Below are positions 16,880 through 25,616 of a stretch of DNA of 64,000 nucleotides, piece after piece. The DNA lies in the NCBI RefSeq assembly GCF_020520285.1, contig NZ_CP084742.1, forward strand, positions 3,286,001 through 3,350,000, given 5' to 3'. Numbering within the stretch: the stretch's first letter is position 1; each line of letters begins with the position of its first letter. Source of the DNA: Pseudomonas sp. L5B5 (lineage in GTDB: Bacteria > Pseudomonadota > Gammaproteobacteria > Pseudomonadales > Pseudomonadaceae). The notes below the pieces were generated by a model. The model made no database searches. It saw only the letters and a program-made list of their open reading frames with translations, and had not been told where the DNA came from. Position numbers and translations under genes: made by a program.

Positions 16880-17239
16880 ATGAGCCTGACGATTCAACGC
16901 ATCGGCACCACCGCCCGCTTCAGCGAAGCGGTTATCCACAACCACACCGTCTACCTGGCAGGCCAGGTGTCCCAATTGGTCGAAGGGGATATCAACGCCC
17001 AGACCCAGGACGTCCTGAGCCAGATCGACGAGGCGCTGACCCGGGCCGGCACCGACCGGGGCCAGTTGCTCAGCGCACAGATCTGGCTCAGGGACATGGC
17101 CGACTACGCGGCCATGAACCTGCTCTGGGACGCCTGGTTGAGTGACGTCCAGGCGCCGGTTCGAGCCTGTGTGCAAGCGCCGATGGCCAAGCCTCACTAC
17201 CGCATCGAGATCATGGTCATCGCCGCGCAGAAGGCCTGA
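16880..17239 (+). CDS. RidA-family protein (second in window)
   Basis: A 119-aa Rid-family protein with VYLAGQVSQL, SAQIWLRDMADYAAMN and PVRACVQAPM, where the Arg in PVRACV matches the catalytic Arg of deaminase-active members. It is divergent in sequence from the copy at 7618 and may belong to another Rid subfamily. Last gene of the operon, 30 nt after the DUF3726-like gene and followed by a strong hairpin. It probably hydrolyses an imine intermediate of the pathway, which implies an amine-oxidising step. Confidence 0.88.
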   Translation: MSLTIQRIGTTARFSEAVIHNHTVYLAGQVSQLVEGDINAQTQDVLSQIDEALTRAGTDRGQLLSAQIWLRDMADYAAMNLLWDAWLSDVQAPVRACVQAPMAKPHYRIEIMVIAAQKA

Positions 17240-17244
17240 ACCGA

Positions 17245-17270
17245 CAGCGGGTGCCCGAGGGCACCCGCTG
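17245..17270. terminator. Strong hairpin between convergent ridA and RND genes
   Basis: CAGCGGGTGCCC (17245-17256) pairs with GGGCACCCGCTG (17259-17270), a 12-bp uninterrupted G/C-rich stem just 6 nt after the RidA stop. There is no long T-run, so it may work in both directions. Confidence 0.75.
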
Positions 17271-17291
17271 CCGCACTTGCGCCCGCCAGCC

Positions 17292-20200
17292 TCAGCCCTG
17301 GGCGGGCTCTGGCGCCAGGGCATGCACCGAGCCACCGGCCAGCTTGCGCAGGGTCACGTAGAACACCGGGGTCAGGAACAGGCCCAGCAGGGTCACCCCG
17401 AGCATGCCGAAGAACACCGTGATTCCGGTGGCGGCGCGGATCTCGCTGCCGGCGCCTGTGCCCACCAGCAGCGGCACCGCCCCGGCGATGAACGCCACCG
17501 AGGTCATGACGATCGGCCGCAGGCGCAGGTGGCAGGCCTCCAGCGCCGCCTCGACGATACCCCGGCCCTGGGCCTCCAGTTCCCGGGCGAACTCGACGAT
17601 CAGGATCGCGTTCTTGCAGGCCAGGCCCATCAATACCACCAGCCCGACCTGGACGAACACGTTGTTGTCGCCACCGCTGAGCCAGACCCCGGTCAACGCC
17701 GCGAGCATGCACACCGGCACGATCAGGATCACCGCCAGGGGCAGGGTCCAGCTCTCGTAGAGCGCCGCCAGCACCAGGAACACCAGCATCACTGCCAGGG
17801 GGAAGACCACCAGCGCCGCGTGACTCTGGGTCACCTGTTGATAACTCAGGTCGGTCCACTCCAGGACAATGCCCTTGGGCAGCACCTGGTCGGCTATCTC
17901 CTGCAGCTTGGCCAGGGCCTGGGCCGAAGACAGCTGCTTGGGATCGGCGTCGCCGATCATCCCCGCGGCCGGGTAGCCGTTGTAGCGCACCACCGGGTCC
18001 GGCCCGAAGGTGGGCGTGACCGTGATCATCGCTGCCAGCGGCACCATCTGCCCGCGGTCGTTGCGTACCCGCAGGGCGCCGATGTCCTCGGCGCTCTGGC
18101 GGTAGCGGCTGTCGGCCTGGGCCATGACCCGGTACACCCGCCCGAACAGGTTGAAGTCGTTGACGTAGGCCGAGCCCAGGTAGACCTGCAAGGTGTTGAA
18201 CACATCGCTCAAGGCCACGCCCTGGGCCTTGGCCTTGACCCGGTCCACCTGCACTTCCAGCTGGGGAATGTTGGCCTGGTAGGAACTCACCGGAAAGCTC
18301 ATGCCCGGGGTCCGGGCCACGGCCGCCTGGAACGCGCTCATGGCGCCTTGCAAGGCGCCGTAGCCCAGGCCCTCGCGGTCTTCCAGGTACAAGGAATAAC
18401 CCGAGCCGTTGCCCAGGCCCTGGATCGGCGGTGGCAACAGTGCGTAGGCGAATCCCTCATGCAGCTGCGACAGCTTGGCGTTGAGTTCGGCGTTGATCTG
18501 CGCGGCGCTGCGGGTGCGCTGGTCGAACGGCTTGAGGATGATGTACGCCGCCATCACGTTGGGCGTGTTCACCCCCTGCAAGGCATTGAGGCCACTGAAG
18601 GCCGGCGCCATGTCTACGCCCTCCACGCTCAGGGCCGTGTCGATGACCTTGCGCGTCAACTCATCGGTACGCGACAGCGACGAGCCCTCCGGCAGCTTGG
18701 TGCCGGCGAACAGGTAGAGCTTGTCCTGGGTCGGGATGAAGCCGCCGGGCACGACCTGGAACAGCCAGACCGTGGCCACCAGCAACAGGCCGTAGATCGC
18801 GAAGACACTGCCGCGATGACGCAGGATCCCGGTGACGGACCCCTGGTAACGCTCGGAGCTGCGATTGAAGAAGCGGTTGAAGACCCTGAAGAATCCGCCC
18901 AGCAGGCGCTGGATCAGGCGTTCCAGCGGGTCCTTGGCGGCATCGTGGGGCTTGAGCAGCTTGGCCGCCAGCGCCGGCGACAGGGTCAGCGAGTTGATCG
19001 CCGAGATCACCGTGGAAATGGCGATGGTCACGGCGAACTGCTTGTAGAACTGGCCCGTGACGCCGGAAAGAAAGGCCATGGGCACGAACACCGCGCACAG
19101 CACCAGGGCGATGGCGATGATCGGCCCGGACACCTCGCGCATCGCCCGGTGGGCGGCCTCCCGGGGGTTGAAGCCCTGGGCGATGAAACGCTCGACGTTC
19201 TCCACCACCACGATGGCGTCGTCCACCACGATACCGATGGCCAGTACCATGCCGAACAGGGTCAGGGTGTTGATCGAATACCCCAGCAGGTAGAGCCAGG
19301 CGAAGGTGCCGATGATCGACACCGGCACCGCCAATAGCGGAATGATCGAAGCCCGCCAGGTCTGCAGGAACACGATCACCACCAGCACCACCAGGATCAC
19401 GGCCTCGATCAGGGTGTGCTGCACCGCGGCGATGGACTCGCGAACGAATACCGTCGGGTCCCAGATGGCCTTGTAGGCCACATCCTCGGGGAAGTTCTGC
19501 GACAGCTCGTCGAACTTGGCATACACCGCATTGGCCACCTGCAGGGCGTTGGCCCCGGGCAGCAGGAAGATCCCCACCGTGGCCTGCTCCTTGCCGTCCA
19601 GGGAGGCACGCAGGGTGTAGTCACCGGCTCCCAGCTCGATGCGCGCCACATCGGACAAGCGCACCACCTGGCCGTCCCGGCCGGACTTGAGCACGATATC
19701 GCCAAACTCCTGCTCGCTGCGCAGGCGCCCGCGCACGTTGATCGAGACCAGGAAGTCGGCGCTCTGCGGCGACGGCTCGGCCCCCAGCTGGCCCGCCGAC
19801 ACCTGCACGTTCTGCTCGCGTACCGCGCTCAGCACATCGGCCGCCGTCAGGCCCCGGGACGCCAGCGCATCAGGGTCCAGCCACAGGCGCATGGCGTAGT
19901 CGCCCGAGCCGTAGACACCGACATCACCGATTCCGGGCAAGCGCGACAGCGCATCCTTGACGTGCAGGGTCAGGTAGTTGCGCAGGTACAGGGAGTCGTA
20001 GTGGCCTTCCTTGGAGTACAGGCTGACGTACATCAGCGGGGTGGGCGACTGCTTCTGGGTAGTGACGCCGTATTGCCTCACCTCCTCGGGCAGGCGTGAC
20101 AACGCCTGGCTGACGCGGTTCTGCACGCGTACCGCGGCGGCATCCGGATCGATGCCCGGGCTGAAGGTCACGGTCAGGGCCAGGGTGCCGTTGGAGCCAG

Positions 20201-20450
20201 CCACCGACTTCATGTACATGATGCCTTCCACGCCGTTGATCGCCTCTTCCAGGGGCACCGCCACCGACTCGGCGATTTCCTTGGGGTTGGCGCCAGGGTA
20301 GGTGGCGCGGACCATGACGCTGGGCGGCACCACCTCGGGATATTCCCCCGACGGCAGCAACGGGATCGAGATCAGCCCCAGGGCAAAAATGATGATCGAC
20401 AGGACGATGGCGAAGATCGGTCGGTCGATGAAGAACTTCGAGAAATCCAT
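17292..20450 (-). CDS. RND multidrug efflux permease, MexF-like
   Basis: A 1052-aa inner-membrane proton-driven pump of the HAE1 family, full length. It starts MDFSKFFIDRPIFAIVLSI, has PGANPKEIAESVAVPLEEAI in the porter domain, the helix-4 proton-relay motif GIVVDDAIVVVENVER with paired Asp, and the typical SGVTGQFYKQFAVTIA and QVGLVVLMGLACKNAILIVE segments. It lies 12 nt after a periplasmic adaptor gene and no outer-membrane factor follows; a convergent gene and hairpin are next. It must borrow an OprM/TolC-type channel. Divergent soxR and the SoxR-box-like dyad suggest induction by redox-cycling compounds such as phenazines. Confidence 0.95.
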   Translation of the reverse strand: MDFSKFFIDRPIFAIVLSIIIFALGLISIPLLPSGEYPEVVPPSVMVRATYPGANPKEIAESVAVPLEEAINGVEGIMYMKSVAGSNGTLALTVTFSPGIDPDAAAVRVQNRVSQALSRLPEEVRQYGVTTQKQSPTPLMYVSLYSKEGHYDSLYLRNYLTLHVKDALSRLPGIGDVGVYGSGDYAMRLWLDPDALASRGLTAADVLSAVREQNVQVSAGQLGAEPSPQSADFLVSINVRGRLRSEQEFGDIVLKSGRDGQVVRLSDVARIELGAGDYTLRASLDGKEQATVGIFLLPGANALQVANAVYAKFDELSQNFPEDVAYKAIWDPTVFVRESIAAVQHTLIEAVILVVLVVIVFLQTWRASIIPLLAVPVSIIGTFAWLYLLGYSINTLTLFGMVLAIGIVVDDAIVVVENVERFIAQGFNPREAAHRAMREVSGPIIAIALVLCAVFVPMAFLSGVTGQFYKQFAVTIAISTVISAINSLTLSPALAAKLLKPHDAAKDPLERLIQRLLGGFFRVFNRFFNRSSERYQGSVTGILRHRGSVFAIYGLLLVATVWLFQVVPGGFIPTQDKLYLFAGTKLPEGSSLSRTDELTRKVIDTALSVEGVDMAPAFSGLNALQGVNTPNVMAAYIILKPFDQRTRSAAQINAELNAKLSQLHEGFAYALLPPPIQGLGNGSGYSLYLEDREGLGYGALQGAMSAFQAAVARTPGMSFPVSSYQANIPQLEVQVDRVKAKAQGVALSDVFNTLQVYLGSAYVNDFNLFGRVYRVMAQADSRYRQSAEDIGALRVRNDRGQMVPLAAMITVTPTFGPDPVVRYNGYPAAGMIGDADPKQLSSAQALAKLQEIADQVLPKGIVLEWTDLSYQQVTQSHAALVVFPLAVMLVFLVLAALYESWTLPLAVILIVPVCMLAALTGVWLSGGDNNVFVQVGLVVLMGLACKNAILIVEFARELEAQGRGIVEAALEACHLRLRPIVMTSVAFIAGAVPLLVGTGAGSEIRAATGITVFFGMLGVTLLGLFLTPVFYVTLRKLAGGSVHALAPEPAQG

Positions 20451-20462
20451 GTTCCGTCTCCG

Positions 20463-21668
20463 TCAGTGGGCCGACAACGCCGGGGCCTCGGGGCTCAGCG
20501 ACGACTTGGCGACAGGCGGCGCCACCTCCTTGGGCCGGATGGGCATGCCGGGGTAGAAGATCTTCTGCGCGCCGCTGACCACCACCCGGTCCCCCGCTGC
20601 CAGCCCCGACTCGATCACCCGCAGGCCATCGAGCAGGCGCCCGAGGACCACGTCCTTGCGCACCGCCTTGTCCTCCGGGCCCAGCACATACACGTACTTG
20701 CGGTTCTGGTCGGTGAGCACCGCGCGATCGTCCACCAACAGGGCCTGGACTTCCCCCGCGCCTTCCAGGCGCACCCGTGCATACAACCCGGGGGTCAGCT
20801 TGCCCTCGGGATTGGCCAGCACTGCGCGAGCGCGGATGGTGCCCGTGGTGGCGTCCACCCGGTTGTCCAGGAAGTCCACCTGGCCACTGAAGGGAAAGCT
20901 GTCGCGCTGGCTGGCCAAGCCAACCCGAACCTGATGGGCCAACCCGGGACGGGCCCCCGCCGCGGCCTGCTCGCTGTAGCGCAGGAAACTGTGCTCGTCG
21001 GCATCGAAATAGACATGGATCGGATCCTGGGAGACCACGGTGGTCAGCACCGTCTGGTCGGCCTGGGCCAGGTTGCCGGCGGTGATCTGCGCCCGCCCGG
21101 CGCGCCCGGCGAACGGCGCTCGCACCTGGGTGAACCCCAGGTTGAGCCGAGCCATGGCGACATCGGCGATGGCCGCATTGACCTGTGCCTGGCCCTGGCC
21201 CAGGGAGGCGCTGCGGATATCGCCCTCCTCGCGGGAAATCGCCGCCTGGCGAACCAGCGCCTGGCCGCGCTGGTCCTGGGCCTTGGCCAGGCGCAGCGAA
21301 GCCTGGGCCTGCTGCAGGCGCGCCTCGGCGCTGGCCAGGGCCTCGCGGTAGGGACGCGGATCGATCTCGAACAGCACCTGGCCCTGGCGCACCTGCTCGC
21401 CGTCGCGAAATGTCACGCGGTCGACATAACCGCTGACCCGGGGGCGCAGGTCGACGCTGTCCACTGCACTGATCCGACCATTGAACTGATCCCACTCGCG
21501 GATACTGCGCAAGGCCAGGGTACTGACCTCCACCTCCGGAGCCTGCGCCGCCGGGGGCGCCTGGGTTTCACCGCAGGCCGCCAGGGCCAGGACCACGCCG
21601 TACAACGCCACACCTCGCGATACACCACGGGCCCGGTAGAGAACTCGCTGGGCTGAATTCACGAACAT
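20463..21668 (-). CDS. RND efflux periplasmic adaptor, MexE-like lipoprotein
   Basis: A 401-aa membrane fusion protein. The N-terminus has a hydrophobic stretch ending LALAAC, a plausible lipobox, so the mature protein would be a periplasmic lipoprotein. Typical blocks are SVDLRPRVSGYVDRVTFRDG (lipoyl half), an alpha-helical hairpin rich in Gln/Ala (ASAEARLQQAQASLRLAKAQ), the second lipoyl half VRAPFAGRAGRAQI, and a beta-barrel domain. Forms a two-gene operon with the permease. The start at 21668 is the first ATG and gives basic residues before the hydrophobic core; a shorter start is possible. Confidence 0.93.
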   Translation of the reverse strand: MFVNSAQRVLYRARGVSRGVALYGVVLALAACGETQAPPAAQAPEVEVSTLALRSIREWDQFNGRISAVDSVDLRPRVSGYVDRVTFRDGEQVRQGQVLFEIDPRPYREALASAEARLQQAQASLRLAKAQDQRGQALVRQAAISREEGDIRSASLGQGQAQVNAAIADVAMARLNLGFTQVRAPFAGRAGRAQITAGNLAQADQTVLTTVVSQDPIHVYFDADEHSFLRYSEQAAAGARPGLAHQVRVGLASQRDSFPFSGQVDFLDNRVDATTGTIRARAVLANPEGKLTPGLYARVRLEGAGEVQALLVDDRAVLTDQNRKYVYVLGPEDKAVRKDVVLGRLLDGLRVIESGLAAGDRVVVSGAQKIFYPGMPIRPKEVAPPVAKSSLSPEAPALSAH

Positions 21669-21718
21669 GCACTCCCCGACAATCGAACATTGGTTTTTTG
21701 GCTGCCGGCACGGTACAA

Positions 21719-21736
21719 GTTAAAGTGAACTTTAAG
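21719..21736. promoter_or_regulatory. SoxR-box-like palindrome
   Basis: GTTAAAGTGAACTTTAAG is an 18-bp element with perfect 7-bp arms around a central GA. It matches the layout of the SoxR operator (CCTCAAGTTAACTTGAGG) at the central AAGT..ACTT core. It lies 50 nt from the adaptor gene start and 23 nt from the soxR start, correct for control of the efflux promoter. Confidence 0.75.
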
Positions 21737-21758
21737 TAAAGCCCTCCATGGAGCGATC

Positions 21759-22244
21759 ATGTATTCCCCAGGCGACCCCCACTTGACCATCACCGAAATC
21801 GCCCGGCGCAGCGGAGTCAACGCTTCGGCGCTGCGTTTCTACGAGTCCCGCGGGCTAATCAGTTCGGCTCGCTCCGGCAGCGGCCACCGGCGTTATCCAC
21901 GCTCGGTGCTGCGGCGCGTGGCCTACATCGTGTTCGCCCAGCGGGTAGGGTTTTCCCTGGAGGAGATCAGCGAACAACTCGATGACCTGCCCAACAACCA
22001 CGCCCCCATGGGCGAGGACTGGCAACGCCTGTCCGCCACCTGGAAGGCCCGGGTGCAACAGCGCATCGCCGAGCTGGAGCGGCTGAACATGAGCCTGGAT
22101 GAGTGCATCGGCTGCGGTTGCATGTCCATGGATCATTGCAAGATGAACAACCCGGGGGACATCTACGCCCGCAACGGCTGCGGCGCGCGGCGCTGGATCG
22201 GCGACGAGAAGATCGATGTGGAACAATTGCGAGGGGAGGCGTGA
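21759..22244 (+). CDS. soxR: SoxR redox-sensing MerR-family regulator
   Basis: A 161-aa regulator with an N-terminal MerR HTH (LTITEIARRSGVNASALRFY), a dimerisation helix and the [2Fe-2S] cluster motif CIGCGCMSMDHC (C116, C119, C121, C127), which is diagnostic for SoxR. The start ATG follows GGAG at 5-nt spacing. In pseudomonads SoxR responds to phenazines and other redox cyclers and typically activates efflux genes rather than soxS (family knowledge). The divergent MexEF-like operon with a SoxR-box-like site is the obvious target. Confidence 0.95.
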   Translation: MYSPGDPHLTITEIARRSGVNASALRFYESRGLISSARSGSGHRRYPRSVLRRVAYIVFAQRVGFSLEEISEQLDDLPNNHAPMGEDWQRLSATWKARVQQRIAELERLNMSLDECIGCGCMSMDHCKMNNPGDIYARNGCGARRWIGDEKIDVEQLRGEA

Positions 22245-22248
22245 GTGC

Positions 22249-22279
22249 CTGGCAACGCCCCGGTTATCAGGGCTGCCAG
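22249..22279. terminator. Hairpin after soxR
   Basis: CTGGCA (22249-22254) pairs with TGCCAG (22274-22279), with an inner GCCC/GGGC helix separated by a 2-nt bulge. It lies between the convergent soxR and the hipA-like pseudogene. Confidence 0.5.
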
Positions 22280-22292
22280 CGTGTGCCTGGAA

Positions 22293-23335
22293 CTAGCCGA
22301 AGGTTTTCATGAACGGTTCGGCACACTGCCTGATTGCCGCAGCAACCTGCGGCGCTCGTTCAACCCATTCTGGCGAGCGAGCCAGCACACGCTCCACTGC
22401 GTGTAGCTGTTCGCGAATGATCTCCTCCGGCCGTGCCACATCACAGACCCTGGCAAACTCCAGCAAGCCCTGGCGCGATGAGAACAATGACTTGTTGCCC
22501 AGCAGATCCAGCGCCAGCACATCTTCAGGAATGTACGCCGTGGTATTGACGATGTCGTAAGCCGGCGCCAGCCGTGCATCGCGCTGGGTAGGATCGGTAT
22601 ACAGCAGGCCGAAGTTCTTCAAGTGGGCATCGCCATTACCCACCATGCAACTCAGGCTGACCATGGCGAACAATTGGGCCAGCGAGCCTGCACCTACTCG
22701 GGCGCACAGAACAGGCGCACCGCCTTGGCAATCGCCGAATAACTCTTGCTGTACTTCTGTTCTGTCCCCAGCCCCATCAGCGCAGCCATGTCCTCGAACC
22801 CCAGCGGGTCGAGCCGTTCGTCCCGATCGAAGCGACGCATGACGAACAGTTTGCCGTTGGCGGATAGATAGGATTGCGGAACCGCAATCCCTGCCTCCCG
22901 TGCCATCGACATGCACAGAAATTCGTTGATCGCCAGCCCTGGAAACTCATCCCGGCCACTCTTGATGATCAAGTCGGAGGTCTTCGAGGTAAAACGCTGC
23001 GACGTGGCGTCCTGCTGCTCGGGCACCAGCACCTTGGGCTGTACCCCCGAGATGCCGGCACGCAGGATGTAGCGATCCACCAGGCCGGCGAAGATATCCT
23101 CGGCACCGTCCCAGGCCAGGATTTCCTCCAGCCGTTCCCCGGCAAACGGCTGGCGTTGCAAGAGCGCATCGACTTCGGGGGACTTCACCATTACCCGGCC
23201 GATGGGAGAACTGCTGCCAGACAGGGCCAACAGCAACATGGGGTCGACGTTCACCAACTTGGCCAGACGGTTGCGCAACTGCTCCAGAACATAACCTTCC
23301 AGCAGGCCCATGCCGCCGATGCACAGCAGTGGCAT
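22293..23335 (-). pseudogene. hipA-like kinase toxin gene, frameshifted and short at the N-terminus
   Basis: Two frames together give a HipA-family Ser/Thr kinase. The first part (23335 to about 22700) has PIGRVMV, the P-loop-like AGISGVQPKVLV, VPQSYL and FVMRRFDRDERLDPLGFEDMAAL. It stops at AVRLFCAPE, while the -1/+1 frame continues RVGAGSLAQLFAMVSLSCMV, GNGDAHLKNFGLLY with the catalytic Asp, and runs to 22293. One missing base in the G-run at 22700-22702 restores a single frame (FCAPRVG). The first about 60 residues of HipA are absent, reminiscent of HipT-type proteins, and no hipB or hipS gene is adjacent. Real decay or a sequencing error in a homopolymer are both possible. Confidence 0.8.
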
Positions 23336-23352
23336 CCCTACCCATGATGCCC

Positions 23353-23802
23353 CTAGAGCGCTTGTTCCATGATCAGCGTTCGCTCCTCGCCATCGAGCTG
23401 TTCGCGCACCGTGCGAAACCCCAGGCGCGTATAAAAACCCTCGGCGGTGATCGAGGCCGGGACCACCAGCACCGACTCACCGGCATCCCGGGCCGCCTGC
23501 TGCAGCACGGCCATGAGTTGCCGGCCGACACCTCGACTGTGCCAGGACGGCTCGACGAACATCGTGCGTACTGCGTTCGCATCCAGGCTGGCGGTCCCCA
23601 CCAGTACCCCGTCGGCCAGGGCGACGAACATCCGTCGGCGCTGCATCAGCTGCTCCACGCCCGCGGCGGTGAAGCTCTGCCTGACCCGCTCGATCACGCT
23701 TGCCGGGTAATCCCGGGCATTGCTGGCAAGCAGCGCCGCCAGGATCACCTGGCTGATCCGCTGCGCATCGGCCACCACGGCCGGACGAACCTGATAGTGC
23801 AT
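23353..23802 (-). CDS. GNAT-family N-acetyltransferase
   Basis: A 149-aa cytoplasmic acyltransferase. The acetyl-CoA binding motif A is visible as VRTMFVEPSWHSRGVGRQLM (R/QxxGxG/A form) at about residues 78-97, followed by the LVVPASITAEGFYTRLGFRTV block. The substrate cannot be assigned. It precedes the hipA-like pseudogene by 17 nt on the same strand, so they may once have been cotranscribed. Confidence 0.88.
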   Translation of the reverse strand: MHYQVRPAVVADAQRISQVILAALLASNARDYPASVIERVRQSFTAAGVEQLMQRRRMFVALADGVLVGTASLDANAVRTMFVEPSWHSRGVGRQLMAVLQQAARDAGESVLVVPASITAEGFYTRLGFRTVREQLDGEERTLIMEQAL

Positions 23803-23867
23803 GGACGTTCCCTCGCAGATTCATGCAAGGGTAGAAAATACGACCCTGCGTTCCTGCTGCCAAGCCG

Positions 23868-25508
23868 CTAGGGCAACCGGAACACCAGAAAACCACTGTC
23901 GTTCAGGCGGCCTTCGTACACCGGTTGCAGATGTTCCAGCGCGGTGCCCTCAAGCTTGCCGCGCTCCTTGCGCTCGACGATCACCCAGGAACCCGCAGGC
24001 AGCCGCTCCAGCCGCTCCACGGCGTCGTCCATGACAAACAGCGGTCGCTCGTCATGGTCCAGGTTCATCATGTAGCGGATCGCCCAGGTGTCCTGGCCCA
24101 GGTTGAAGAACACCAGCGGCCCAGGGCGCTCGGCGCGCAAGCGCTCGACCTGGGAGACAAAGCCCCGGGTGTCGAATTGCAGGTCCTTGGCCGGGTCCAC
24201 CACGGACACCAGCAGCAGCCACTGCGCCGCCAGGGCCAGGCCACTGAGCAGCACCAGGCGCCGCCCCCAATCCGCCAGGGTGCGCCGCCAGTGATACAGC
24301 GCCAGCCCTTGCAGCAAGGCGAAGATCGCGATCAGCAGCGGCATCGACACCGGCGGCCAGTAACCGTGCTTGTGCCAGCTGTGGCGCAACACGAACAGCA
24401 CCACGATGCACAGCCCCGGCAACAGCGCCACCAGCCACTGGTAGCCCTGGCCCAGCCTGGCCAGCCAGCCTCGGCCATGGAGCAGGCCATAGGCGGCCAC
24501 CGCAGCGAACATCGGCACCATGGGCAGGATGTAATAGGCACGCTTGAAGCTGGGCAGCGACAGCCCGACCAGGATCATCAGGCCACAGGCGCCCAGGCGC
24601 AGCACCAGTTGCAGCTGCGGCTCGGCATGGCGCCGCGCCCACTGGCGCCGCAGCCCGACGAGGGTCGCGAAAGCCAGAAGCACCACCGGGAAATACCGAT
24701 ACAGCGCCAGCTGGAAATAGAAGTAGAACGGCTCACCGCTTTCATCCAGGCGTCCGCCGACCTGCATGTTGTAGACCTGATCGACGAAGGCCTGGCCACC
24801 ACTGATGAAGGCCAGCTTCATCAAGAGCCACCAGCACCCCGCCAGCAACAGCAACCCGGCGGCGCCATGGCCCAGGATGCGCTTGGCCATGAGCACCCGC
24901 GCTTCGCGACTGCGGGCATCGCCCAGCAGCCAGTAGACACAGGCCACGCCACAGACCTCCACCAGGCCCAGGGGCCCGCGAATGGCGAAGGCCAGTACCA
25001 GCAGCGGCAGCACCGCCAGTTGCCAGGCCCACGAGCCCCGCCGCTCGCCGGTGTGCAACAAATAGAAGGTTCCCAGGCACAACAGGGAAATCATCTGGTC
25101 CAGGCAGACCGAGCGCGACTTGTCCAGCAACTGGCTGGTCAGTGCCGTGAGCAGCACCGAAAGCAGGGCCCAGGTACGGTCCATCGGCGCCAGCAGGCGA
25201 TACAGCAAGGCCAGCACGCCAGCCGAGGCCAGGGCCGTAGGCAGAATATTGGCCAGGTGGTTGGGGGCGCCAAAGGCCTGGGCGAACAGATAGCTGAAAA
25301 ACGTCGCCGTCCCCAGGTAATCCGGATAGGGCTGTCCGTAGGTGGTGGGAAACAGGCTGGCGCCGTGACGGAACATCTCCTGCAGGAACAGCGCCCAACG
25401 TCCGTCGAACCCCTGGGGCTGCTCATCCCAGATGCCCCACGTGAACAACACCAGCGCCACCAGGTAGATCGCCCAGGCCTCGACCCCAAAACGCTTTTCT
25501 CGAACCAT
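23868..25508 (-). CDS. ArnT/GT39-like membrane glycosyltransferase
   Basis: A 546-aa integral membrane protein with about 12 hydrophobic segments and a periplasmic C-terminal domain. The first periplasmic loop contains GFDGRWALFLQEMFRHGASL, the position of the catalytic acidic residue in GT-C fold enzymes (usually D/E near the first loop). It would transfer a sugar from a polyprenyl phosphate to lipid A, protein or another acceptor. A second ArnT-like gene lies at 30782. Acceptor and sugar are unknown. Confidence 0.85.
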   Translation of the reverse strand: MVREKRFGVEAWAIYLVALVLFTWGIWDEQPQGFDGRWALFLQEMFRHGASLFPTTYGQPYPDYLGTATFFSYLFAQAFGAPNHLANILPTALASAGVLALLYRLLAPMDRTWALLSVLLTALTSQLLDKSRSVCLDQMISLLCLGTFYLLHTGERRGSWAWQLAVLPLLVLAFAIRGPLGLVEVCGVACVYWLLGDARSREARVLMAKRILGHGAAGLLLLAGCWWLLMKLAFISGGQAFVDQVYNMQVGGRLDESGEPFYFYFQLALYRYFPVVLLAFATLVGLRRQWARRHAEPQLQLVLRLGACGLMILVGLSLPSFKRAYYILPMVPMFAAVAAYGLLHGRGWLARLGQGYQWLVALLPGLCIVVLFVLRHSWHKHGYWPPVSMPLLIAIFALLQGLALYHWRRTLADWGRRLVLLSGLALAAQWLLLVSVVDPAKDLQFDTRGFVSQVERLRAERPGPLVFFNLGQDTWAIRYMMNLDHDERPLFVMDDAVERLERLPAGSWVIVERKERGKLEGTALEHLQPVYEGRLNDSGFLVFRLP

Positions 25509-25616
25509 CTTCGCTCTACCAGAAAGTGCCGTTGCAAGGGCTCGGCTCAGCCAGGCATGTTGCCGGAGCGGCTACTGAACACTCGCTGAACGATCCTTGA
25601 AAACAGCCGCGCGCCG

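Noticed and set aside
17142..19337. A 731-codon open frame antisense to the RND permease
   Set aside because: Its translation is Gln/His/Gly/Arg-rich low-complexity typical of an antisense frame in GC-rich DNA; the RND gene is unmistakable.
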